Positions 1 through 8,124 of a DNA stretch of 8,124 nt are shown piece by piece. Under the pieces are notes generated by a model, which saw only the letters and a program-made list of their open reading frames with translations, ran no database searches and was not told the DNA's origin. Within the stretch, counting starts at the first letter, position 1; each line of letters opens with the position of its first letter. Source of the stretch: Planctomycetota bacterium (lineage in GTDB: Bacteria; Planctomycetota; Phycisphaerae; WQYP01; JAJZKY01); NCBI GenBank assembly GCA_021803885.1, contig JAJZKY010000180.1:1-8124 (forward strand), given 5' to 3'. Position numbers and translations under genes: made by a program.

Positions 1-33
1 AAGATTGCCCGAACCATAAACCACCGCGGCACT
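1..33 (-). repeat. 33-nt perfect direct repeat, copy B (window edge)
   Basis: Bases 1-33 are identical to 655-687. Both copies are in the same reading frame and encode SAAVVYGSGNL. The match begins at the first base of the window, so it may extend further left. To the right the copies diverge immediately (cga against gta). Confidence 0.95.
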
Positions 34-3000
34 CGACGCATTGTCCACAGTAACCTGACCATAACCATCATTAACGTGAATACCCGCCCCCGGCGCCGTG
101 CTGATTATGCCGCCGTGCAGATAGACAAACCCGCCGCCGGAGGCGTTGATTGTGGAGCTTAAAATGGACGCGTTGGTCACCGGATCCGTAAATTTACTGT
201 CCAGTATAATCTGATTGGTAGCTGGATTATAAATCGGTGTGATCATCTGGTCACCACCATTGAGTGCACTGATCCCATATCCGCCACTGGACAGATCCAC
301 CGTCGGCATATTCAGACCAAACGATTTGAGTATACTCTCATAGCTTTGTTCAGTTTGGATAAAGGAATCAAGGCTGGAAGGAATATTCACGGACCAATTG
401 GTGGATTGGCCACTGGAAATATTACTGTCAATGTCAATGTATTTCGCCGAAATGCCTACCTGACCCCCGATAAATACGCTGTGCGAACCGGAACTGATAA
501 TGGAAGCAGGATAGCTGCTTTCAGGATACGTAAAATGCAGCGTTTCTGTGGGCACTTCCGGATAAAAATATTGCGGCCGATATCCATTATCCGCCGGGTT
601 AACCTGTATCGACCCGCCCATAGGACTATAGCTCGCCGCAGAGCTGGACGTATAAAGATTGCCCGAACCATAAACCACCGCGGCACTGTACCAGTTGTAG
701 GCCTGCCAATAGGAACCGCTGGCACTGCCGTAATCCCGATAATTGTTGTAGAACATGCGGTACGTGAAGCCCGCTGAATTACCGCCATACTGCCCGCTGG
801 AATTGAACATGGCGTTGGCCACATATGCCACTGCAACGTTGCCGTTATAACTGCCGTTGGAAAGACCGGGAATGGTGACATAACTGGCCCAGTCCGAAGC
901 CGGATTGCTGTTGCTGAAATACGTGCTGTTGGGATCGGATGCCGTCAGCACACCGTTGGGAATATCCGCTATCCATTGTTGGGCCAATATCGTAGCAAAC
1001 ATGCCCAGGGAACCTTCCGCATCAGCAATCGTCACATTACCATCGAGGTTTTGAATGTTGCCGGTAATAAAGATGGCCGGACCTTCCGGTGTACTGGTCG
1101 TTCCCACCGCGTTCGGATAGCTGCTGGTGATGTTGATGACAGGCACCGCATTCGGATTAACGCCCGAAAATACCACCGTGCCGGGAACCGTATTCGCTGC
1201 CCCGGTGAAGAGGATCTGCCCGCCGGGTGAGGCCGGAATATCTATGGCAATCGAACCGCCGGAGGTCATGCTGCCCAGCACCAGATAGGCCGGACTGGAA
1301 TTAATGATATTGATCTGCGCATCGCCGTACGCGGTTAAATTTCCACTGCCCGTAATCTGCGTGGCATTAATGGTAATGTTGCCGGCACTGGCAAACAGCG
1401 GCGAGGTGCTTCCCAGGTCGAACATAGCCACATTGCTGCTCGAAATGGAATTTTCCAGCATCGCCTCCACGGTCGGATCCTGTCCCTGAATACTGTTGAC
1501 GAACGTCGTTGGATTCCAGGCCGCGCTGTAATTGTAATGGATCGGCGCTCCACTGGTTTCGTCCAGACCACTCGCGGAGCTGCTGCTGGTGATATTGATG
1601 GTCATATCATGGAAATAGCCCGCGACGAAATTGCCACCCAACTGCACCGTGCCGGTGCCCGCAGCGGAGGTATTGGAATCGGTGGCACTGGCCGGAATAA
1701 ACCCGAGTATATAAGCATGGCCTTCACCATCAGCTTGTGGGTTGACCGCACCCTGATAGCCTTCCAGATCGATACTGCTGCCGCTATGAACATACCCGCC
1801 TGTACCAAAGCTCACATCGTTATTCTGCTGTACCTTGGCCGTTCCATCGGCTACCGGTATCGGAATAATGGCCCGTACATAAGATGCAGCAATCGCATCC
1901 GGTCCAAATAGACTGAACCATTTTCCGTCCCCGCTCCGCCCCGCCATGATATTGACATTTCCGTAGGCCAGCATATCCACTGTGTTGCCGATGGTCACAC
2001 TTTGATTGGCGGTAATTTCGGAATTGGCAATAGCCCCCGCTCCACCCGCCACACCATAGGTGTGCACCAACGCTGAATTGGCAATACCGTCGATGGCATA
2101 CGTGCCAATATCAATATCGCCCAGACTCAACAGCCGAGAAGCATCGCCAATCGTAACTTTATTCGTGTCGGTAACATACGTGGACGAACTGGCACCCGCG
2201 ACACTGACCACCCCGCCGGTGTTGAGATTCGTCGTATCCGCAGCCGTAATTATATCTTCTGCCGTAATGTCGATAAGCCCCGGATTGGCATATGGATCCG
2301 TACCGCTGGTCAACACATCTCCGGTCCCCAGCGTCACATACGCACCATCACCAATCGTTGTAGTGGTCTGCACCGATGCCCCGCTGGCTACGCCACCGGC
2401 CGCTCCCTGGGAACTGTATCCTCCGCTGCTTTCAATAATATGGTTATACGCATTCACCAGCAGTTGATTCCACGCCGTTAAATCAGTCGAATTCCCCATA
2501 CTCGCGGTAGTAATAGGATCTATGTTATTTTTGGAATAGGAACCGCTGGCCCCCACTGCTGAAGCCTCAATGGAATTCGATCCGGAAAAATAATTGCTCG
2601 TATGCACAGCGTTCAACGTAATATCATCCCCATACAGCCCGTCGTTGGCTCCGGCAGAAGCTGTCGTGGAATTGGTATCGCTGGTCTGGGCATAAGCGGC
2701 AGAACCAGCCACTAACCCGCCGCTACCCGCGGTAGCATTGGACGTATTGGTGGTAGTCGAAGTCGCCTGTATACCTACATTGGCCGTGCGATTAATTCCG
2801 GTTGTGTTATAAGCACCCATGCTCGCCGTCGTCGTACCTTCGGCATCAGATTTACTCACTGCTGCCCCCACGGCCAGTGCACCCCCAACGGCCACGCCCG
2901 TGGACGTAGAATTCAAGCTGGTATTGGATGTCGCCGCTATAGAAACCGTTCCTGCCGGCAGCGATACGTAGCTTCCGGTGCCCGCCTGTATATTAATGTT

Positions 3001-6000
3001 GCTCGTGGCCGTGGACACCGTGGCATCCGCACCCACCAAAAGTCCTCCCGCACCGGCAACCGTAGACGCATAACCGGAATCTCCAACCGCAGGAATATCC
3101 AAATTCGCCTGCAGCGTAAGGGAATCAGCTCCGGTAAGATTCGCATTATTACCTACCGAGGCCTGCACCGTTGGTGACACCGAAGCTGTGGCCACCGAAG
3201 CCCCCAGAGACACGCCGCCGCTGACTGCCACGCCAAAAGCACTCGCCGATACATTCGGAGTATCAGTCGCGGTAACCGTCAGACCGCCGCTACCAAGCGT
3301 CAAAGTGGCATTTGCACCAACAATACTATTTACATCCGCGTTATCTGCAGCATTCGATATTGCCGCATCGCCGCCAATCAGACCGCCCGCTCCACCGGCG
3401 GTGGCATCCGACGTTACCGATCCACCATCGGTTGACGTTAACGTTACGCTGTTAAAATTGGAAATATCGGCCGCAGGCGTTGCCGGAACACCCGGCACTG
3501 CCGGCGATGGCGGATTCGCCGGTACCGAAGCAATCGCCGCTGTCGGTGGCAGAATATACGTGCCCACGACGCTCATCTTTTTCACATAGGTAACCGACGC
3601 CCCGGCAGCACCGATCCCACCGGCCGCCACCCCAATGGTGGTCCCTTTAAGCGTACTCGAATCGGTAGCTGAAATATTCAGATACGATCCGCTGCTGCTG
3701 TTGCCCGTCAGGGTGCCACCAGCATTGGCGGTAACATTGGTATCATCCAGGCTCACCGCCACCGCGGCACCAAATCCTAAACCCACTCCCGCACCGCCGG
3801 CATACGCATCGGTAACCACGCTGGTGGCTCCGCTGGGCGGCGCTTCGGTAGCAGTAACCGTAATTTCCGGAGCAGTAACATCCGTGGGAACTATAGTAGT
3901 GGCCGATGTGATCCAGCCATTTTGAATACTCGCCAGAACCGTCCCATCAAGTTCCGTTACCCCGATACCCGCACCTACCCCTGCACCTCCACCCAACCCT
4001 CCGGCTGCAGCAATATTTTCAACTGTCGTATTGTCCAGTGCGGTAACGCTTACGGAACCGGCAGTAATATTTCCCCCGGCAATAATTGCTTTGGTCCCAC
4101 GCCCCATGCCGCCGAAAAGCGCCAGGTTGGTGGTCGTGGCATTACCGATATTCGTCTGGTCAGAACTGGTAAGTTGGCCATTGGTGTTGCTTAGCAGCGA
4201 ATTACCCGTACCAAACATGGATGAAACAACGGCCAGCGTGGAGTTATCGTTCGATTGCACATTGGCCAATTCACCATAGCTGCCATCCGAACTTTGCGCC
4301 GAAACAATAACCACGCCCGCCGCACCTGCCAGTCCCGCACCGGAAATACCCACACTGGCCACCGCGGTAACCGCCTGGAGATTCTTGGTGCTTGTGGCGT
4401 TAACAGTCAGCGCGCCCGCGACGTTCATGTTGTTCCCGTAGGAACCGGCACCAACCTGGCTGGTCAAATCCAATATGTTGATACCGGCACCAACACCATC
4501 GGCAGTCCCAGCCGACAACGCGCCGGCATAACTGGTCAACGTCATATTGTCGGTAGCCTGAATGTTCACACTCGCGGCATCAGGATTTCCAGACTGCTGA
4601 TCGACGTTGGTATCGTACATGTCCGCATCGGTAATATTGTTGATCAGATTCACCGACGCCATGACCACAAACGAACTTCCGCCCACACCCGCCGTTACCG
4701 ATATGGCATTGAGATTCGTGGCTGATTCCGCCGTAACATTGATCGCTCCACTGGTTGTTAACGTGGTGGCGGTCTGGTCGGCAGCATCACCAAGGTAAGA
4801 CCTTGTTGTGTCCTGACTCTGCACCACAAGAATGGTTGCCCCCAATGCTGCACCACCAAATGCCAGCGAGCCGCCCGCGGTCTGTGCACTATCCTCGGTA
4901 TTGGCATCAATGGTCAACGCTCCCGTGTTGACGTCCCCCCCAACCATATAACTCTGCGTAACTGCAGAAAAATCATCCACCACCGCTGTGGCCGCACCGC
5001 CTACAATCGCCGCCGCTACACCCGCAGAAAGCGCCGCTCCATCTTGTGTCGATTCAGATTCAATGGTTAGCGATCCATTGGCGTTTACATTTGATCCGCT
5101 GATGTACGCACTGGTTTGCCCATTGAAAGATTGAACACCCACCGTCGCGGCACCGGCGAAATCGGTGGTACCGGCCGCAGCACCAAGCGCAAACAACGCT
5201 CCAAGATCGTGGCTGGATGCGGTAACATTCACCTGCTGCCCGCTGCCGGCATTGTACGTTGTCCCACCCACCAGAGCGCTGGGCGACTGGTTGATTCCCG
5301 CAGCATCGATATATGCCGACGTGGTCCCGCCCGCGACACTCACACCGGCCAGCGCCGCCAGCGCCGCCGAACCTGTAGGATCAAACGAAAACGAGCCGAC
5401 AAATACCTCCTGCGACGTGATATTAAGACTCGCCGCGTTGACCGCCAATCCGGTTACTGAAATAGAGTTTTCAGTCGGCGTCGGCGCATTATAAGCAGCC
5501 AGAGAACTCAGTTTGGTAATGTTGGCCTGAAAGCTCGAACCATTGGTCAGCGTACCGCCATTTTGCACACTCAGAGTATTTCCGGCATCGCCGGCTAAAG
5601 CGTTCACCTCGGTATTGGCACCGGATATATAGGCATACGTACCACTGCCTATATAATTGACCCCGGTTGAAAGCCCCGCGGCCGCAGTGGTAGCACCAAT
5701 GGCTAATCCACCGGCAATATCCTGTATCGTATTCTCGTTGGTCGCTTCAACCCCGATATTATCCAATGCTGTAACTTGTGCGCCATCATCAATGTACGCA
5801 TTAACCGTATTGCTCAGGATGTTAATAGCAATGGAACCAACACCGCCGCCCGCTCCACCAATCGCCACCCCTGCCGCCAGCGACTGAATCGTAGCATCAG
5901 AACTGGCACTTAAGACCACATCTTGTTCCGTCAGAGATGGAGAGGCTATCACCGGCGCCGTTTCCCCGCCGGCACCTTGAATATACGCTTCCACCTGCGA

Positions 6001-8124
6001 ACTGATACGGTTGATCGCGGTGGCCACACTTGCCGCCACATCGCCACCACCGGTCAAACCTGCCGCCAGCGTTTCAATCGACGAATTATCAGTGGCCGTA
6101 ATATCCGTGGTGTTGCCGGCATTGCTGCCCGTGGAGTCAATGATATACGCAGCAACCTGATTGCTTATATCATTGGAACTGTTGACAAAGCCAACCGCCA
6201 CATTCTCGCCCACTCCGCCCGCATAATCCAGCGATTGTATGCTTCCGCCCGAGGTGGATTCCACCGTTGTTCCACTCGTCATATTTAACACCGATCCGGT
6301 AATATCACCTTGAATGGTGTTATCAATGACATCCACGCCAACCGATGCACCAACCGATACTTCCCCTGCCGCCAGGGTTCCCGATTCCGACAAAATTGCC
6401 GCCGTCGGGTCCGAAGCTTCATCACTTAAAATGCCTGCCGTTATATTTGAATTATCGATCTGTGCAATGGTGCCATCCGTGGTCAGATTCACCGCTACCG
6501 CCCCCTCCACGGCCGGACCGCTGGTGGCAATTCCGCCGGCAATCGCATAACTGTTGATGGTGGAACTCGATGTGGAATGAACCTTCGCGGTGCCGCTGTT
6601 AAGCACGTCCACCGTACCCGATTCCACCTGCGCCGTGGAGGAATCGTTGGTCTGATTGTACGCAATCGAGGCTCCAAAAGCACCGTCAGTGCCAAATCCA
6701 AGGCTTCCCGCTCCGGACCAGATGGTAGCGTCGTTATGACTTTTCACATTCACCGCGGTCCCCGTTACCGTGGCATAATTATTCCCGCTGGTACCATTCG
6801 CATTACCGATGGTGGCGCTGGTTGTTTCCTGCATGTAATTGCCGACCACGGATCCCAACCCCGAAATGCCTTCCGTTGCCACGGCCACACCCAGGGCCGC
6901 ACCTATAATCGTTCCATCGTTGGTTGCCGTAACATCCACCTCACCACCGCTGGCATTCACCGTCGCATTATCAATTGACGCTGTGTAGCTGTTATCAATC
7001 ACATTGGCAATAAACCCGAGGCCCACCGCATTTTCTCCGCCGCTGCCAAACCCCGCTACACCTATAATTTCATTTTGTGTGGAACTAGGAAGGGTTTCCC
7101 CGCCGATATTCGCGGCAATACTTACGTTGGAATCCGTCGGATCACCACCGCCAGCCTGCGTCAGCAGATTAGCGTATGTCGGACTGCTTGTTCCCTGGGC
7201 TATACCAATCGATCCTTCTCCAAGCGTTGGTACCAGTTGATAATAATAATCGGACGCCGTAAACGCGGACGTCGCCAGATCACTGCTGCTTGCCGCGTTG
7301 ACCGTTACCGTACCCGTCGTATCAATGGTCGAATCCACCGTCGTACCCGATGTTGGCACGTACGCCCCAATGGAAGCCGACGTTTGGTCGGTGATAAAAT
7401 TGATGACAAAGCCGCCGTTCACCGCAAATCCGCTCGGAGCCGCCCCGATCATCAAGGCTCCTCCGTATATCTGCGATGCGTCAAGTGCCTGTACATCCAC
7501 CGTATCAAACGCAGTGGCATCCACCCCGTCCAGATAGGCTTCCACCGTGTTGTTGATCGAACTGATGGTAAAGACAACCCCAACCCCGCCGCCTTCTCCG
7601 CTGGTACCATAAAAACTCCCGCCTCCCACACCAATCAGCGTCTGGTCGTACGCTGTTACATTCATGCTGCTGGTGGTACTGGAAGCACCGGTCACGGTGG
7701 AGTTCTGAATATAGGCGGAAGTGGTGTTGGTATCTTCCGGCAGAGATAAGGATATAGCCGACGAGACGTTATCTTCGCTGCTGCTGGTGTTCACCGCCAG
7801 CCCCAACCCCACAGAAACCTCAAAACCGCCCGAAAGAGCATTCACATTCAGGGCGCCCACATCCGACACCGTGGAATCATCAATGTACGCCGAAGTAGTG
7901 TTGTCAATCAGATCAAAAGCCACCGCACCGGCGATACCAGCGCTGCTGGACGATGACGGATTCTTAGCCATCACCAGCGATGCTCCGCCGGAAGCGCTGA
8001 TCAGCCCCGTGTAATTCAGCGCCTGCACCGTCGGATTGATCGCCGCACCATTCAGCCCGGCCAGGGTGGAATCTGCAATCCACGCTTTCGTCGTCAGTTC
8101 TGCCACATTAAACGTGAAGCTGCC
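1..8124 (-). CDS. Giant repetitive filamentous adhesin-like exoprotein, LktA/FHA-like family (internal fragment, both ends missing)
   Basis: The minus-strand frame whose codons are plus-strand triplets starting at 3n+1 is open for all 2708 codons. No start is chosen because the N-terminus lies beyond 8124; the stop lies beyond position 1. The product is a low-complexity beta-strand protein dominated by Gly, Ala, Ser, Thr, Asn, Val and Asp. Residues 1 to about 1850 are tandem units with Gly-rich cores and AYI-type segments; about 1850-2708 form a non-repetitive tail with conserved-looking blocks. I saw no cysteine, about 18 Lys and about 10 Arg, which suits an exported acidic fibre. Family members are very long surface or secreted proteins, usually exported by type V (two-partner or autotransporter) systems and thought to act in adhesion or as toxins (Fusobacterium LktA). 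The function here is inferred from architecture only. Being longer than 2700 residues without either terminus, the full protein is probably well over 3000 residues. The coding call is nearly certain; the family call is good but not searched. Confidence 0.92.
40..138 (-). other. Strand block 'GGGFVYLHGGIIST...GIHVNDGYGQVTVDN'
   Basis: Thirty-three codons form three short strands: G-F-V-Y-L-H-G-G-I-I-S-T, G-I-H-V-N-D-G-Y-G and Q-V-T-V-D-N. A GG-x-I/V-x-L-x-G-x-I-x-S-T strand followed by I-x-V-x-D/N-GYG and a V-x-V-x-N strand is, from memory, a recurrent feature near the C-terminal side of LktA-like giant adhesins. This supports the family call and suggests that the protein continues past position 1 for a further C-terminal region. 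A related strand cluster, VFIGGQVGISAKYIDID, lies just upstream in the protein at about 427-477. Confidence 0.55.
628..789 (-). other. Tyr-rich segment in the adhesin tail
   Basis: Fifty-four codons contain 11 Tyr, 2 Trp and 2 Phe, spaced mostly by Asn, Ser, Gly and Arg (for example FTYRMFYNNYRDYG and YWQAYNWY). Two of the roughly ten Arg residues in the whole fragment lie here. The composition breaks sharply from the Gly/Ala/Val repeats. It continues more weakly to about 490 with RPQYFYPE and FTYPESSYP. It could form an aromatic ladder, a glycan-binding surface or an insert specific to this protein. It encodes no domain I recognise. Confidence 0.65.
655..687 (-). repeat. 33-nt perfect direct repeat, copy A
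   Basis: This copy is identical to bases 1-33, with an offset of 654 nt, which is a multiple of three. It encodes SAAVVYGSGNL inside the Tyr-rich segment, after YNWY and before YTSSS. All third codon positions match, unlike the other repeats in this gene, which share protein patterns but not nucleotide identity. Confidence 0.95.
1201..1380 (-). other. Strand block with 'INIINSSPAYLVL' followed by a GG-x-I segment
   Basis: About 60 codons read as regular beta strands: N-I-T-I-N-A, S-G-N-L-T-A-Y-G-D-A, I-N-I-I-N-S-S-P-A-Y-L-V-L, GG-S-I-A-I-D-I, then GG-Q-I-L-F-T-G. An 'A-x-I-x-I-x-N-x-S-P-x-F/Y-L' strand followed by GG-x-I-x-F is a pattern I associate with the tails of the same giant adhesins. 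The block lies in the non-repetitive tail, between the post-repeat module and the Tyr-rich region. No enzymatic motif is visible. Confidence 0.5.
1591..1980 (-). other. Conserved-looking post-repeat module of LktA-like adhesins
   Basis: About 130 codons at the end of the repeats run in the order Y-G-N-V-N-I-M-A-G-R, then S-Y-V-R-A-I-I-P-I-P, a V-Q-Q-N-N-D-V strand, D-L-E-G-Y-Q-G, G-E-G-H-A-Y-I and finally V-A-G-Y-F-H-D-M-T-I-N-I. I recall giant LktA-family proteins with the same order: a GNVNLxAGR strand, a hydrophobic IPI segment, a QTN strand, and a 'V-x-AG' strand leading to an I-x-I strand. This block is the best family evidence in the window. Its role is unknown; it may cap or follow the beta-helix. 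Confidence 0.6.
2600..4600 (-). repeat. Second repeat array with a ~110-residue supra-repeat
   Basis: This array continues the Gly-rich units, but two half-unit types alternate. Type one carries AG-x-GGL-[IVL]-x-G; its Leu codons are at 3379, 3040 and 2713, spaced 113 and 109 codons. Type two carries G-V-A-V-x-GG-x-x-x-G-A; its Gly codons are at 3232 and 2896, spaced 112 codons, with a similar GVAAGGIGAAG core at 3631. Each half-unit ends in a strand resembling T-x-x-A-S-x-G, a weaker form of the AYI segment (near 3160, 2824 and 2659). Between 4600 and 3650 the order is less regular and includes Thr/Val/Pro-containing loops around 3780-3900. The two types look like a duplicated pair that then expanded as a unit. 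The fold is presumably still beta-helical. The boundary with the first array is approximate. Confidence 0.7.
3475..3549 (-). other. Pro-rich insert in the adhesin repeat array
   Basis: Twenty-five codons contain nine prolines, in runs such as NPPSP and VPGVP. Pro is sparse in the surrounding repeats. The spacing between equivalent repeat motifs that flank it is 133-135 codons (3631 to 3232, and about 3784 to 3379) instead of about 110, so the stretch behaves as an insertion of roughly 23-25 residues into one supra-repeat. A short basic patch (YVKKM) lies just N-terminal to it, notable in a protein with very few Lys. A flexible, extended linker or exposed loop is the simplest reading. Confidence 0.7.
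4600..8124 (-). repeat. Tandem Gly-rich / AYI-type beta-strand units (51-69 residues each)
   Basis: This N-terminal part of the fragment is an array of diverged protein repeats. A typical unit reads: hydrophobic-polar strand ending V-x-A, a variable turn, a Gly/Ala/Val core such as GGGVGVV or AGGVAIGG, then N-x-I-x-N-T-x-x-A-Y-I-x-x-S-T-V. The Ala of the AYI-like segment is coded at about 8083, 7888, 7714, 7537, 7375, 6979, 6814, 6631, 6463, 6148, 5986, 5797, 5632, 5314, 5107, 4951 (Ser) and 4798 (Ser). A degenerate copy falls near 6307. Neighbouring copies are mostly 51-69 codons apart. Two gaps (7375 to 6979 and 5632 to 5314) are about twice that and hold degenerate units. The copies have diverged at the nucleotide level, so the array is old. 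Such units are expected to stack as a beta-helix or beta-roll in an extracellular fibre; that fold is inferred. Confidence 0.85.
7075..7251 (-). other. Degenerate or replaced repeat unit (Tyr-rich start, no Gly-rich core)
   Basis: The stretch begins with DYYYQLVP and continues through about 59 codons that lack both the usual Gly/Val core and an AYI strand. The distance between flanking AYI-type segments is 132 codons (7375 to 6979), twice the usual interval. It therefore occupies the place of one unit, either as a decayed copy or as an inserted loop domain. The Gly-rich pattern resumes at once after it (GVAGFGSGG). Confidence 0.55.

Noticed and set aside
456..881. Minus-strand frame of 141 codons, and similar short minus frames at 1335-1571, 1602-1808, 2937-3146, 6495-6701 and 7452-7634
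   Set aside because: They are out of phase with the window-long frame and have unusual Arg/Trp/Pro/Met-rich compositions. The main frame stays open and family-like across all of them, so they are shadows and not evidence of a frameshift.
1921..1950. Possible RGD-type cell-adhesion motif or P-loop in 'AGRSGDGKW'
   Set aside because: The order is R-S-G-D, not R-G-D. The GDGK lacks the GxxxxGK[ST] spacing and sits in a beta-strand turn, so neither motif is supported.
2060..2467. Plus-strand frame encoding a Val/Pro/Ser-rich, apparently hydrophobic protein
   Set aside because: It is the antisense shadow of the repeats. Several other plus-strand frames (3188-3589, 3635-3925, 5165-5494, 7298-7537) have the same composition, so the pattern comes from the repeat coding and not from real membrane segments.
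7075..7749. Plus-strand open frame of 224 codons, the longest bounded frame in the window
   Set aside because: It lies antisense to the repeat array. Its product is Arg/His-rich with no recognisable domain, as expected from reading Gly/Ala/Thr/Val repeat codons in reverse. The minus-strand frame is open through the same region.
1..8124. CRISPR array or nucleotide-level tandem repeat
   Set aside because: Periodicity is clear in the protein but the DNA units are diverged and of unequal length. The only long exact repeat I noticed is the 33-nt pair, with no regular spacers.
1..8124. Insertion sequence, phage, tRNA/rRNA, promoter or terminator
   Set aside because: No inverted-repeat-flanked transposase, integrase, structural RNA or intergenic gap was seen. 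All bases are used by the one open frame.

Overview
The window is coding from edge to edge and holds one gene on the minus strand. Plus-strand triplets starting at 3n+1, read in reverse complement from 8124 down to 1, give 2708 consecutive codons with no stop. Neither the start codon nor the stop codon lies inside the window. I translated the whole frame by hand; the composition and internal repeats stay coherent to both edges, so there is no sign of a frameshift or a second gene.

The product is a fragment of a giant secreted, repetitive beta-strand protein. It most resembles the LktA-family filamentous adhesins / FHA-like beta-helix exoproteins. That assignment rests on remembered family patterns, not on a search. 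From the N-terminal side, roughly 8124-4600 is a tandem array of diverged 51-69 residue units. Each has a Gly/Ala-rich core followed by an N-x-I-x-N-x-T-x-A-Y-I-x-x-S-x-V type segment. Roughly 4600-2600 is a related array that settles into a supra-repeat of about 110 residues, in which two kinds of half-unit alternate; one copy carries a Pro-rich insert. Roughly 2600-1 is a non-repetitive tail, richer in Tyr, Trp and Asn, with several blocks typical of the region after the repeats in this family. A 33-nt perfect in-frame duplication lies in this tail.

The translated fragment contains no cysteine and very few Lys or Arg, which fits an exported, acidic surface fibre. Signal peptide, secretion domain and C-terminal anchor would all lie outside the window, so the secretion route cannot be read here. 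A Gram-negative host is likely. Giant proteins of this type occur in Planctomycetes and other PVC bacteria, Deltaproteobacteria, Cyanobacteria and Fusobacteria, and the moderately GC-rich sequence rather disfavours Fusobacteria. The exact taxon is not determinable.

I saw no RNA gene, mobile element, CRISPR array, intergenic promoter or terminator. Open frames on the plus strand and in other minus frames are shadows of this gene.
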